A stretch of 64,000 nt of DNA from positions 310,001-374,000 of the forward strand of contig NZ_FNCV01000002.1 of assembly GCF_900100455.1 (NCBI RefSeq), in the 5' to 3' direction. Shown in pieces: positions 17,500 through 27,085 of this stretch. This stretch comes from Roseospirillum parvum (GTDB lineage Bacteria > Pseudomonadota > Alphaproteobacteria > Rhodospirillales > Rhodospirillaceae). The position numbers and the translations under genes were made by a program. The stretch's first letter is position 1; the number at the start of each line of letters is the position of its first letter. The notes under the pieces are model-generated. The model was not told the origin of the DNA and made no database searches. It saw only the letters and a program-made list of their open reading frames with translations.

Positions 17500-20496
17500 G
17501 TGGCGTCTGTCTACACCATCGCGGCGGGAGTGTCGTTCGTCGATCATCTGGCCGCCGGACTGCTCGCCCGGGCCCCGGCCGAGGACCCGGCGGCGCTGTC
17601 GGCGACCACCGTGCTGCTGCCGACGCGGCGCGCCGGCCGCGCCCTGAAGGAAGCCTTCCTGCGCCAGAGCGGCGGCCGTCCGGTGCTGCTGCCGCGCCTG
17701 CTCACCCTGGGCGACAGCGCCGACGCCGAGGACCTCGACCAACTGGACGCCCCGGCCGACGAGTTGGTGCCCCTGGCTCCGCTGGAGCGCCAGGTACGCC
17801 TCGCCCGCCTCATCGCCGCCGCCCCGGGGGGGGCCGATCTGCCGCTCGAACAGGCCCTCGGGCTGGCCGCCGAGTTGGGCCGCCTGCTCGATCAGGTGGC
17901 CACCGAGGGGCTGTCCTGGGACCGCCTGCCCGAACTGGTGCCGGCCGGCGAGTTGGCCGCCCACTGGCAGGTGACGCTGGATTTCCTGACCATCCTGACC
18001 AAGGGCTGGCCGGCCCTGCTGGCCGACCTCGGCGCCATCGACGCCGCCCAGGCGGCGCGCCAGCGCACCCTGGCCCGGGCCGCCCGCTGGGCCGAAACGC
18101 CGCCCGGCCCGGTGGTCGCCGCCGGCTCGACCGGCTCGGTACCGGCCACCGCCGAGCTTCTGGCCACCATCGCCAGCCTGCCCGAAGGCGCCGTGGTGCT
18201 GCCCGGCCTGGACCGCGCGCTGGACCCGGAAAGCTGGGAGAAACTGCCCCCCAGCCACCCGCAATACGGCCTGAAGCGCCTGCTCGAGCGGCTGGAAACA
18301 CCGCGCGAGGCGGTCGCCGACTGGCCGGCCCCCAGCCCCCTGCCCGGCGGCGGGCCGCAAGGCCGCCGCCCGCCCCCCGACCGCGCCCGCCTGATCGCCG
18401 AGACCTTCCGCCCGGCCGCCACCACCGACCGCTGGGACGCCATGGCGCCGCTCGCCCCCCAGGTGCTCGACGGCCTGACCCGTCTCGACTGCCCGACCCC
18501 GCGCGAGGAGGCGGCGGCCATCGCCCTGTTGCTGCGCCGTGCCCTGGAAGAGGTGGACCAGGCCACCACCTGCGCCCTGGTCACCCCGGATCGCGGGCTG
18601 GCCCGCCGGGTGGCGGCGGAGATGGGGCGCTGGGGCGTGCAGGTGGCCGACTCGGCCGGCCGGCCGTTGGCCGCCACCCCGGTCGGCGCCTTCCTGCGCC
18701 TGCTCGCCGAGGCGGCGGCCGAGGACCTCGCCCCGCTGCCCCTGCTGGCCCTGCTGAAACACCCGCTGGCCGCCGGCGGGCAGCCGGTGGGCCGCTTCCG
18801 GGCCCGGGTCCGGCGGCTGGAACGGGCGGTGCTGCGCGGCCCCCGTCCGGGCCCCGGCATCCGGGGCCTTCAGGCGGCATTGGCCCTGCTCGACGGCGCC
18901 GAGGCGCGGGCGGCGCGGGGGCTGGCCGGCTGGCTGGACGCCCTGCAGGCGCGCCTCGCCCCCCTCACCGGGTTGATGGCCACCCCCCGGGTCGCCCCGG
19001 ACGCGCTGCTCAACGCCCTGTTCGCCAGCGCCGAGGCGCTGGCCGCCGACTCGGCGCTGCCCGGCCCGGCCCGCCTGTGGCGGGGCGACGACGGCGAGGC
19101 GGCGGCGGCCTTCGCCGCCGAGGCCAGCGAGGCGGCCCGCCTGCTCGACCCGCTGGCGCCGCGTCACCTGCCCGGCCTGCTCGACGCGCTGCTCGCCGGG
19201 CGGGTGGTCCGCCCGGCCTGGGGCGACCACCCCCGGCTGTTCATCTGGGGCCCCCTGGAGGCCCGCCTGCAACAGGTCGACGTGCTCATCCTGGGCGGCC
19301 TCAACGCCGGCACCTGGCCCGCCGACAGCCCCCCCGACCCGTGGATGAGCGCCCCCATGCGAACCCGCTTCGGGCTGCCCCCGGCCGAGCGCCGGGTCGG
19401 TCTGGCCGCCCACGACGTGGCCCAGGGCCTGGCCGCCGGCGAGGTCTGGCTGACCCGGGCCGAACGGGTCGACGGCACCCCCAGCGTGCCCTCGCGCTGG
19501 CTTCTGCGTCTGGACGCGGCACTGGCCGCCGGCGGTCTGGCCGAACCGTGGCAGCGCAAGCGGGCCTCGGCGCGGGCCACCTGGCTGGCCTGGGCGGCCG
19601 CCCTGGATCGCCCCGACGCCTTCCGGCCCGCCACCCCGCCGCGCCCCGCTCCGCCGCTGGCGGCCCGCCCCACACGCCTCTCGGTGACCCGCATCGAGGA
19701 GTGGATGCGCGACCCCTACGCCTGCTACGCCCGCCACGTCCTGCGCCTGAAGGCGCTCGACCCGCTGGACGCCGAGCCCGGGCCAGCCGAGCAGGGCACC
19801 TTGATCCACGCCATCCTGGAAGCCTTCGTTACCGCCCACCCCTCGGGCCCGCTGCCGGCCGACGCGGCGCGGCGCCTGCACGATCTGGGCGCCAGCGCCT
19901 TCGCCCCGCTGAAAACCGCCCGGCCCGGCGTGCACGCCCTGTGGTGGCCGCGCTTCCTCGGCCTGATCGACTGGCTGATCGCCCGCGAGACCGAGCGCCG
20001 CCCGGCCCTGGCCCGCGCCTTCTGCGAGGTCGAGGGCGAGCTGGACGTCGGCGGCTTCGTGGTCCGCGCCACCGCCGACCGGGTGGAGCGGCTGGCCGAC
20101 GGGCGGCTCGCCGTCATCGACTACAAGACCGGCACCCCGCCCAGCGCCAAGGAGGTGGCCGCCGGCTTCGCCCCGCAACTGCCGCTGGAGGCGGCCATCG
20201 CGCGGGCCGGCGGCTTTTCGGGCGTGCCCGCCGGGCCGGTCGCCGAGTTGGCCTTCTGGAAGCTCTCCGGCGGCCCCGACGGCGGCACCATCCGCCCGGC
20301 GACGGCCAAGGACACCACCCCCGACAGCCTGGCCGAGGCCGCCGTCGCGGGCCTGAAGGGGCTGGTCGCCGCCTTCGCCGACCCCAAGACCCCCTACGAG
20401 GCCCGGCCCCACCCGGGCCACGTGCCGCGCTATTCCGACTACCTGCATCTGGCCCGGGTGGCCGAGTGGGCCGACGCCGACGGAGAGGCCGAATGA
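17500..20496 (+). CDS. addB: double-strand break repair protein AddB (alphaproteobacterial type)
   Basis: AddB partners AddA in the helicase-nuclease that resects double-strand breaks for RecA loading. The 998-residue product starts at a GTG with GGAGG five bases upstream and opens with VYTIAAGVSFVDHLAAGLL. The C-terminal PD-(D/E)XK nuclease domain shows GTLIHAILEAFV (about residue 767) and VIDYKTGTPP (about 873). The helicase-like N-terminal part is degenerate, as usual for AddB. Its stop overlaps the addA start (ATGA). It is divergent from rpmH. Confidence 0.94.
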   Translation: MASVYTIAAGVSFVDHLAAGLLARAPAEDPAALSATTVLLPTRRAGRALKEAFLRQSGGRPVLLPRLLTLGDSADAEDLDQLDAPADELVPLAPLERQVRLARLIAAAPGGADLPLEQALGLAAELGRLLDQVATEGLSWDRLPELVPAGELAAHWQVTLDFLTILTKGWPALLADLGAIDAAQAARQRTLARAARWAETPPGPVVAAGSTGSVPATAELLATIASLPEGAVVLPGLDRALDPESWEKLPPSHPQYGLKRLLERLETPREAVADWPAPSPLPGGGPQGRRPPPDRARLIAETFRPAATTDRWDAMAPLAPQVLDGLTRLDCPTPREEAAAIALLLRRALEEVDQATTCALVTPDRGLARRVAAEMGRWGVQVADSAGRPLAATPVGAFLRLLAEAAAEDLAPLPLLALLKHPLAAGGQPVGRFRARVRRLERAVLRGPRPGPGIRGLQAALALLDGAEARAARGLAGWLDALQARLAPLTGLMATPRVAPDALLNALFASAEALAADSALPGPARLWRGDDGEAAAAFAAEASEAARLLDPLAPRHLPGLLDALLAGRVVRPAWGDHPRLFIWGPLEARLQQVDVLILGGLNAGTWPADSPPDPWMSAPMRTRFGLPPAERRVGLAAHDVAQGLAAGEVWLTRAERVDGTPSVPSRWLLRLDAALAAGGLAEPWQRKRASARATWLAWAAALDRPDAFRPATPPRPAPPLAARPTRLSVTRIEEWMRDPYACYARHVLRLKALDPLDAEPGPAEQGTLIHAILEAFVTAHPSGPLPADAARRLHDLGASAFAPLKTARPGVHALWWPRFLGLIDWLIARETERRPALARAFCEVEGELDVGGFVVRATADRVERLADGRLAVIDYKTGTPPSAKEVAAGFAPQLPLEAAIARAGGFSGVPAGPVAELAFWKLSGGPDGGTIRPATAKDTTPDSLAEAAVAGLKGLVAAFADPKTPYEARPHPGHVPRYSDYLHLARVAEWADADGEAE

Positions 20497-23400
20497 GCCC
20501 CCCCGACCCGACCACACCCGACCCAACCACCCTGGCCGACACCGCCAACCGGGCCCAGCACCGGGCCGCCGAGCCGCACGGCTCGCGCTGGGTCGCCGCC
20601 TCGGCCGGCACCGGCAAGACCAAGGTGCTGACCGACCGCGTGCTGCGCCTGCTGCTGGCCGGGGCCGAGCCGCGCCGCCTGCTGTGCCTGACCTACACCA
20701 CCGCCGCCGCCGCCGAGATGGCCAACCGCGTCGCCGCCCTGCTCGGCCGCTGGGCGGTGCTGCCCGAGACCGAGTTGGCCGGCGACCTGACCCGCCTGCT
20801 CGACCGTGCGCCCGAGGCCGGGGAAACCACCACCGCGCGGCGCCTGTTCGCCGGCGTGCTCGACCTCGACGGCGGCCTGCGCATCCAGACCCTGCACGCC
20901 TTCTGCCAGTCGGTGCTCGCCCGCTTTCCCCTGGAAGCCGGGGTGCCGCCCCATTTCCAGGTCCTCGACGCGGCGGACAGCGCCGAGGCCCTGGCCAGCG
21001 CCCGCGACGCCGTGCTGGCCGGCGGCCCGGACACCGCCCCCTGGTCGGCCGCCCTGGCCCGCCTCGCCGGGCGCCTGCACGAAAGCCGGCTGGCCGGGCT
21101 GCTCGATCAGGTGATCGCCGGGCGCGGCCGGCTGGACCGCCTGTTCGCCACCCACGGCGGGCCAACCGGGGCCGCCCGCGCCGTCGCCGCCCGTCTCGGC
21201 GTGGCCGAGGGGGAAACCCCTGAGGCGGTGCTGGCCCGGGCCAGCCAGGACCTCGCCCTGGACGGCCCCGCCCTGCGCCAGGCGGCCCAGGCGCTGGCCG
21301 ACAGCACGGCCAAGGGCGACCAGGACAAGGCCCAGGCCATCGCCACCTTCCTGGCCACCGGGGAGGCGGCCCGCCCGGCCCTGTTCGAGGACTATCTGAA
21401 GGGCTTCCTGACCGCCAAGAAGGAGCCCTACGCCAAGCCCGCCACCAAGGCCATCCAGCAGGCCCGGCCCGACGTGGTGGCCACCCTGGAGCGCGAACGC
21501 GACCGCCTGCTGGCCGTGCTCGACCACTGGCGGGCCGTCCAGGTCGCCCAGGCCAGCGCCGACCTGCTGGTCGTCGGCGCCGCCATCCTCGACGCCTACC
21601 GGGCCCACAAGCGGGCCCGCGGGCGGCTCGACTTCGAGGACCTCATCGCCGCCACCCGGGGCCTGCTGGAAACCCCCGGCCGCGCCGCCTGGGTGCTGTT
21701 CAAGCTGGACGGCGGCCTCGACCACCTGTTGATCGACGAGGCCCAGGACACCAGCCCCGACCAGTGGGCCATCGTCGAAACCCTGGCCGAGGAGTTCTTC
21801 GCCGGCGAGGGACAGCACGCCGCCGGCCGGCGCAGCCTGTTCGTGGTCGGCGACAGGAAGCAGAGCATCTACAGCTTCCAGGGCGCCGACCCGGAAGGCT
21901 TCTCGGCCATGCGGGCCCGCTTCAAGGCGCGCATCGAGGCGGCCGGCGGCGACTTCGCCACCGTGCCGCTGGCCGTCTCCTTCCGCTCCGGCCGCGCCGT
22001 GCTGGAGGCGGTGGACGCCATCCTGGCCACCCCGGACGCCGGGGCCGGCGTGCTCGACCCCGACGATCCGCCCGGCCATCTGGCCTTCCGCGCCGGGGCG
22101 GCCGGCTCGGTGCGCGTGTGGCCGCCGCTGGCCCCCGCCCCGGCTCCCGAGTCGCCGCCCTGGAAGCCGCCCGTCGAGCGCCTGTCCATCGACAACGCGC
22201 GGGCCCGGCTGGCCAACCTGCTGGCCGACCATATCGCCGACCGGCTGGCCGGCGGCGAGATCCTGGAAAGCCGGGGCCGCCCCCTGCGCCCCGGCGACGT
22301 GATGGTGCTGGTCCGCCGGCGCGGCGCCTTCGTCGATGATCTGGTCAAGGCCCTGAAGCGGCGCGGGGTGCCGGTCGCCGGGGCCGACCGCCTGAAGCTG
22401 GGCCAGCATCTGGCGGTCATGGACCTGATCGCCCTGGGCCGCGTGCTGCTGCTGCCCGAGGACGACCTGACCCTGGCCACGGTGCTCAAAGGCCCCCTGC
22501 TCGGGCTGTCCGAGGACGCGCTGTTCGACCTCGCCCACCCACGCGGCCGCTGCACGCTGTGGCAGGCCCTGGCCGAGCAGGCCGAGGCCGGCGAGGCCCC
22601 CTTCGCCGACGCCCACCAGTGGCTCGCCGAGTTGCGCGGCCGGGCCGACCTGATGCCCCCCTTCGAGCTGTTCTGCCATGTGCTGGGCGATCTCGGCGGG
22701 CGGCGCCGGCTGCTCGCCCGCCTGGGGCCGGACGCCGAAGACGCCCTCGACGAGTTCCTCGGCCTCGCCCTGACCCACCAGCACCGCCACCCGCCGGCCC
22801 TGGAAAGCTTCCTGCACTGGCTGGAGCGCGGCGACGTGGAGGTGAAACGCGACCTCGACCAGGGGGCCGACGCCGTCCGGGTGATGACCGTCCACGGCGC
22901 CAAGGGCCTGCAGGCGCCGCTGGTCATCCTGCCCGATACCCGCCAACTCCCCCAGCCGCCGCAAGGCCTGCTGTGGGACGGCGACCTGCCCCTGTGGGCC
23001 CCCCGGGCCGAGCTGCGCGACCCGGTCAGCCGCCGCGCCCACGAGGCCGCCCACGCCGCCCAACTGGCCGAGTACCGCCGCCTGCTCTACGTCGCCCTGA
23101 CCCGGGCCGAGGACCACCTGATCGTCGCCGGCTGGGAAACCAGGAACCGCGCCCCGGACGGCAACTGGCACGACCTGATCGCCGACGCCCTGGCCCCGCT
23201 GGCCGAGCTGACCGACCCCGCCGAAGTCGGCCTCGACGGCCGGCTGGACGGCGACATCCTGACCCTGACCTGCCCCCAGCAAGACCCCGTCCACGCCCAG
23301 GCCACACCCCCACCGGCCGCCCCCCCACCGGCCCCCGACTGGCTGGGCACCCCACCCCCGGCCGAACCCCGCCCGGGCCGCCCGCTGATGCCCTCGCGCC

Positions 23401-23966
23401 CCGAGCTGCCCGAACCGGCCGCCCCCTCGCCGCTGGTCCCCAAGGGCGGCGAGTCGGCCCGCCAGCGCGGCCGGCTGGTCCACCGCCTGCTCGAACTGCT
23501 GCCCGAGCTGCCCGCCGCCCAACGCCCCGCCGCCGCCCGCCGCTTCCTGACCCGCCCGGCCCACAACCTGGCCCCCGATCAGGCCGAGGCCCTGGCCGCC
23601 GAAACCCTGGCCGTGCTCGACCACCCGGACCTCGCCCCGCTGTTCGGCCCCGGCGCCCTGACCGAGGTGCCGATCAGCGGCCGCCTGGGCAGCGGCGACA
23701 CCACCCGCCTGGTCAGCGGCCAGATCGACCGCCTGCTGATCACCCCCACCTCCCTCCACCTGATCGAATTCAAAACCAACCGACCACCCCCCACCGACCC
23801 CCGACACATCCCCCAAGCCCACCTGCAACAAATGGCCGCCTACCACGGCCTTTTGAAACAACTCTACCCAGCCCACACCCTGACCTGCACCATCCTGTGG
23901 ACCGCCGGACCCCACATCACCCCCGTCCCCACCGAAACCCTCGATGCCGTGCTTCCCGCCATCTGA
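20493..23966 (+). CDS. addA: double-strand break repair helicase-nuclease AddA
   Basis: AddA is the UvrD-type 3'-5' helicase with a C-terminal RecB-family nuclease. The 1157-residue product has motif I AASAGTGKTKVLTDRV, motif II LIDEAQDTSPDQW, motif III VGDRKQSIYSFQGADP, motif V VMTVHGAKGLQAPLVI, and motif VI YVALTRAEDHLIVAG. Nuclease residues are in RGRLVHRLLELLP and LHLIEFKTNRPPP. The last 300 coding bases are strongly A/C-rich, ending 17 bases before repeat element 23984-24187. Confidence 0.95.
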   Translation: MSPPDPTTPDPTTLADTANRAQHRAAEPHGSRWVAASAGTGKTKVLTDRVLRLLLAGAEPRRLLCLTYTTAAAAEMANRVAALLGRWAVLPETELAGDLTRLLDRAPEAGETTTARRLFAGVLDLDGGLRIQTLHAFCQSVLARFPLEAGVPPHFQVLDAADSAEALASARDAVLAGGPDTAPWSAALARLAGRLHESRLAGLLDQVIAGRGRLDRLFATHGGPTGAARAVAARLGVAEGETPEAVLARASQDLALDGPALRQAAQALADSTAKGDQDKAQAIATFLATGEAARPALFEDYLKGFLTAKKEPYAKPATKAIQQARPDVVATLERERDRLLAVLDHWRAVQVAQASADLLVVGAAILDAYRAHKRARGRLDFEDLIAATRGLLETPGRAAWVLFKLDGGLDHLLIDEAQDTSPDQWAIVETLAEEFFAGEGQHAAGRRSLFVVGDRKQSIYSFQGADPEGFSAMRARFKARIEAAGGDFATVPLAVSFRSGRAVLEAVDAILATPDAGAGVLDPDDPPGHLAFRAGAAGSVRVWPPLAPAPAPESPPWKPPVERLSIDNARARLANLLADHIADRLAGGEILESRGRPLRPGDVMVLVRRRGAFVDDLVKALKRRGVPVAGADRLKLGQHLAVMDLIALGRVLLLPEDDLTLATVLKGPLLGLSEDALFDLAHPRGRCTLWQALAEQAEAGEAPFADAHQWLAELRGRADLMPPFELFCHVLGDLGGRRRLLARLGPDAEDALDEFLGLALTHQHRHPPALESFLHWLERGDVEVKRDLDQGADAVRVMTVHGAKGLQAPLVILPDTRQLPQPPQGLLWDGDLPLWAPRAELRDPVSRRAHEAAHAAQLAEYRRLLYVALTRAEDHLIVAGWETRNRAPDGNWHDLIADALAPLAELTDPAEVGLDGRLDGDILTLTCPQQDPVHAQATPPPAAPPPAPDWLGTPPPAEPRPGRPLMPSRPELPEPAAPSPLVPKGGESARQRGRLVHRLLELLPELPAAQRPAAARRFLTRPAHNLAPDQAEALAAETLAVLDHPDLAPLFGPGALTEVPISGRLGSGDTTRLVSGQIDRLLITPTSLHLIEFKTNRPPPTDPRHIPQAHLQQMAAYHGLLKQLYPAHTLTCTILWTAGPHITPVPTETLDAVLPAI

Positions 23967-23983
23967 TGTAAGATGCCTCGCAA

Positions 23984-24187
23984 CAAGGGGGCGCTGCCCC
24001 CTTGACCCCCGCTGGGGAGGCCGGGAGGCCTCCCCAGACCCCACCATGACTCGTCCCCGGCCAGAGGGGGGTGGTCAGGAGCGCGCGCGCTCCTGACCAC
24101 CCCCCTCTGGCCGGGGATAAGTGACGGCGGGGGTCCGGGGGGGCCCCTGGTCCCCCCGGCGGGGTTCAAAGGGGCAGCGCCCCTTTG
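23984..24187. repeat. short composite palindromic element, copy 2, with perfect 64-bp palindrome
   Basis: Left hairpins are CAAGGGGGC/GCCCCCTTG (23984-24004) and CTGGGGAGGCC/GGCCTCCCCAG (24012-24037). The centre at 24054-24117 is a palindrome of 64 bases with no mismatch and no loop (32-base arms). The right half repeats the flanking hairpins in reverse, ending with CAAAGGGGC/GCCCCTTTG (24167-24187). Flanks match the elements at 5871 and 28987, but the centre is different in sequence. It sits between addA and a GNAT gene, both on the plus strand. Confidence 0.88.
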
Positions 24188-24225
24188 CTGCGAAGCATGT
24201 GACATCGGATGACGGGAGGTGCGGC

Positions 24226-24684
24226 ATGGGGGTTTTGGTGCGGGATTTGGGGGATGGAGACTGGGCGGCGTGGTCTCGGTTGTGGGCTGGGTATTGTGGG
24301 TTTTACGGGGTGGAGATTGCGTCCGAGGTGAGTTCTGGGACGTTTCGGCGTCTGCTTGATGGGGCTTGGCCGATGTTCGGTCTGGTGGCCGAGGACTCGG
24401 GCGGAGAGTTGGTGGGGTTGGCGCACGGGGTGACCCATCCCGGCACCTGGTCGTTGGCGCCGGTCTGTTATCTGGAGGATTTGTATGTCGACCCGGAGGC
24501 GCGTCTGGGTGGGGTGGGTCGGGCCCTGATCGACGCCGTGGCGGCGCGGGCCCGGGCGCTTGGCTGCGCGGGTCTGTACTGGCAGACCGACCGGGACAAC
24601 GCGGTGGCCCAGGTGCTCTACAACAAGCTGGCGCGGCGCACCGGGTGGGTGCGTTACGAGATGGACCTGGAGGGTTCCGGCTGA
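24226..24684 (+). CDS. GNAT family N-acetyltransferase
   Basis: The 152-residue product has the GNAT fold signature: the strand-loop LEDLYVDPEARLGGVGRAL (acetyl-CoA pyrophosphate loop at about 93-100) and a C-terminal LYWQTDRDNAVAQVLYNKL that is typical of motif B. GGGAGG lies upstream of the ATG. The substrate is not predictable. The 5' half of the coding strand is strikingly G/T-rich, opposite to the A/C-rich end of addA across the repeat. The 3' end overlaps the convergent antiporter gene by 31 bases. Confidence 0.88.
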   Translation: MGVLVRDLGDGDWAAWSRLWAGYCGFYGVEIASEVSSGTFRRLLDGAWPMFGLVAEDSGGELVGLAHGVTHPGTWSLAPVCYLEDLYVDPEARLGGVGRALIDAVAARARALGCAGLYWQTDRDNAVAQVLYNKLARRTGWVRYEMDLEGSG

Positions 24685-26309
24685 GGTTCGTTCACCACCT
24701 CGGTCAGGGCGCCGGACAGGCGCAGGGCGCTTTCGGTGGTTTCGCAGACCACCTCGCGCACCCCTTCCTGGCGCAACTCGCGGGTGGTGATTTCGTCGCC
24801 GCCGCGGGCCAGCAGGATCAGGTGCGGGTAGTGCTGGCGGGCGGTTTCCACGATGCGCCGGGCGGTCGGCGGGTGGGCGGTGGCGATGAGCAGGGCGCGC
24901 GCCTGCTCGGCCCCGGCGGCGTGCAGGACCGAGGCCATGGTGGCGTCGCCATAGAAGGCGGGTTCGCCGGCGGCGCGGCCTTCCATGACCCGGCGCGGGC
25001 TCATGTCGAGCACCACGTAGGGCTGGCCGTGGGCCCGTTGCAGGCGGGCGACGATGCGCCCCACCTCGCCGAAGCCGATGATGATGGCGTGCCCGGACAG
25101 CGCCCCGGCGACTCGTTCCAGGTCGCTTTGGCTGGCCGCCTCGCGGCTTTCCAGGAAGGTGATGAAGCGCAGCCCGAAGGTGACGTAAAGCGGCGTCACG
25201 GCCATGGTCAGGGCGACCGCGACCAGCAGCGGCTGGCCGCTGGCGTCGGGCAGCACGCCGACCGCCATGGCGATGCCGAACAGCACGAAGGCGAACTCGC
25301 CGCCCTGGCTGAGCATCCCGGCGAGGCGCAGCGAGCGCCACAGGCTTTGCCGGAACAGCCGTCCCAGGGCGAACAGGATGACCCCCTTGAGGGCCAGCAG
25401 GCCGACGGTCAGGCCGAGCACCAGCAGGATGTTGTCGGCCGCCGCGCCAAGGTCGATGGTCATCCCCACGGTCATGAAGAAGAGGCCGAGGAGGATGCCC
25501 CGGAAGGGCGCGATGTCGGCTTCGATCTGCGGGTGGAACTCGGTCTCGCCGAGCACCATGCCGGCCAGGAAGGCGCCGAAGGCCATCGACAGCCCGGCCT
25601 GTTCGGTCACCCACGAGGTGCCCAGCGCGATGAACAGGGCGGCGGCGGCGAACAGCTCGGGGCTGCGCGCCCCGGCGACCACGCGCAGGGCCGGGGTCAG
25701 CAGGTACTTGCCGATCAAAAGGATCACCGTCACCGCCGCGGCCGCCTTCAGGGCGGCCAGTCCGAGGGCGGTCCACAGGCCGGCCCCGCCATCGCGGCCA
25801 AGCACCTCGAGCAGGATCAGCAGGGGGCCGACGGCGAGGTCCTGCAACAGCAGGATGGCGATCACCGTGCGGCCGAAGATGGTCTTGGTCTGGGCCCGCT
25901 CGCCCAGCACCTGGATCACGATGGCGGTCGAGCTCAGGGCCAGCCCGCCGCCGACGATCAGCGCCGCCGGGTTGGACAGCCCGAACAGCCGGGCCAGGGC
26001 GAAGATGGCCACCGCGCTGACCCCGATCTGGGCCAGCCCCAGGCCGTAGGTGCGCAGACCGATGGCCTTCAGGCGGTCCCAGGTCAGCTCAAGACCGATG
26101 GCGAAGAGCAGGAAGACGACGCCCAGTTCGGCCAGGGCGCGGGCCGCGTCCACTTCCTCGATCAGGGCCAGGGCGTGCGGCCCGACGACCAGCCCGGCGA
26201 CCAGATAGCCCAGCACCCCGCCCAGGCGCAGGCGCTGGAACAGCGGCACCGCGACCAGCGCGGCGCCCAGCAGGACGAGGACGTCAATCAGGTAGTGGGT
26301 ATGGGGCAT
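24654..26309 (-). CDS. CPA2 family cation:proton antiporter (KefB/YbaL-like)
   Basis: The 551-residue product has about 12 membrane helices of the Na+/H+ exchanger fold. It starts MPHTHYLIDVLVLLGAALVAV and contains GYLVAGLVVGPHAL and LGVVFLLFAIGLEL. It ends in a cytoplasmic TrkA-N/RCK NAD-binding domain (about residues 405-535) with GFGEVGRIVARLQ and VLDMSP. It likely exchanges K+ or Na+ for protons under nucleotide control. The exact substrate is not resolvable. The tail overlaps the convergent GNAT gene. Confidence 0.9.
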   Translation of the reverse strand: MPHTHYLIDVLVLLGAALVAVPLFQRLRLGGVLGYLVAGLVVGPHALALIEEVDAARALAELGVVFLLFAIGLELTWDRLKAIGLRTYGLGLAQIGVSAVAIFALARLFGLSNPAALIVGGGLALSSTAIVIQVLGERAQTKTIFGRTVIAILLLQDLAVGPLLILLEVLGRDGGAGLWTALGLAALKAAAAVTVILLIGKYLLTPALRVVAGARSPELFAAAALFIALGTSWVTEQAGLSMAFGAFLAGMVLGETEFHPQIEADIAPFRGILLGLFFMTVGMTIDLGAAADNILLVLGLTVGLLALKGVILFALGRLFRQSLWRSLRLAGMLSQGGEFAFVLFGIAMAVGVLPDASGQPLLVAVALTMAVTPLYVTFGLRFITFLESREAASQSDLERVAGALSGHAIIIGFGEVGRIVARLQRAHGQPYVVLDMSPRRVMEGRAAGEPAFYGDATMASVLHAAGAEQARALLIATAHPPTARRIVETARQHYPHLILLARGGDEITTRELRQEGVREVVCETTESALRLSGALTEVVNEPQPEPSRSIS

Positions 26310-26384
26310 GGGCCGGTCCGGCGGGCGGGAAACGGAAACGAGGCTCCATCATTTCCCGAACCGTTGGCCGGCACAAGCCCTTGG

Positions 26385-26476
26385 TCCCGGGAGATTCTCC
26401 CGGGACCTGGATCGTTTTTTTCCCGGGAGAGTCTCCCGGGACCTGGATTGTTTTTTCCCGGGAGAGTCTCCCGGGA
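26385..26476. repeat. triple tandem hairpin array with T-tracts
   Basis: Three 21-base palindromes with arms TCCCGGGAGA/TCTCCCGGGA sit at 26385-26405, 26421-26441 and 26456-26476. They are separated by a spacer reading CCTGGAT(C/T)G followed by six or seven T's. The repeat period is 35-36 bases. Each of the first two palindromes followed by its T-tract looks like a rho-independent terminator in the plus direction. Both flanking genes (ndk and the antiporter) run in the minus direction, so the orientation is unexpected. Confidence 0.9.
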
Positions 26477-26491
26477 GCCTGGACGGCTTGA

Positions 26492-26914
26492 TCAGCCGAC
26501 CAGATCGATCTCGGCGAAGAAGAAGGCGATCTCGCGGGCCGCGTTCTCCGGGCTGTCCGAGCCGTGCACCGAGTTGGCCTCGATCGACTCGGCGAAGTCG
26601 CGGCGGATGGTGCCCTCGTCGGCGTTGGCCGGGTTGGTGGCGCCCATCACCTGGCGGTTCTTGGCCACCGCGTCCTCGCCTTCCAGCACCTGGACGACCA
26701 CCGGACCGGAGGTCATGAAATCGCACAGGCTGCCGAAGAACGAGCGCTCGCGGTGGACGTCATAGAACGCCTCGGCCATGGCGCGGGTCATCTGGATGCG
26801 GCGCTGGCCGACGATCTTGAGGCCGGCGTCCTCGAAGCGGGCGTTGATTTTGCCGGTCAGGTTGCGCCGGGTGGCATCCGGCTTGATGATCGACAGGGTG
26901 CGTTCGATGGCCAT
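26492..26914 (-). CDS. ndk: nucleoside diphosphate kinase
   Basis: Ndk transfers the gamma phosphate between nucleoside triphosphates and diphosphates through a phosphohistidine. The 140-residue product matches the family end to end: [18 protein letters not shown] at the start, and active-site H117 in [10 protein letters not shown]. The length is standard. Its stop lies 15 bases from the triple hairpin array. Confidence 0.98.
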   Translation of the reverse strand: MAIERTLSIIKPDATRRNLTGKINARFEDAGLKIVGQRRIQMTRAMAEAFYDVHRERSFFGSLCDFMTSGPVVVQVLEGEDAVAKNRQVMGATNPANADEGTIRRDFAESIEANSVHGSDSPENAAREIAFFFAEIDLVG

Positions 26915-27085
26915 GACGGTTGGGTGTCCTTCGTGATCGGGAAAACCCCGGCCGGGGCCAGGGTCGAAAAAGGGGCAGCGAAAAAAGGGGAAGCGGAAAA
27001 GCGGGCCGCCTTATAACTTCTCGCCATCGCCCTGGCAACCGTCGGCATGTTGCATCGCACGAGCAAGGGCGGGTATTGAGGCGCC

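Noticed and set aside
17089-21165. Very long open frame (over 1300 codons) on the minus strand opposite addB
   Set aside because: It is antisense to addB, has an extreme Gly/Arg composition and no domain. Long spurious frames are expected in DNA of this GC content.
20439-24047. Long minus-strand open frame opposite addA
   Set aside because: Low-complexity Gly/Gln/Val product that mirrors addA codons; no start context or family features.
24054-24117. Tail-to-tail insertion-sequence ends as the explanation for the perfect palindrome
   Set aside because: The flanks are hairpin repeats shared with other elements, with no IS-like ends, target duplication or transposase fragments.
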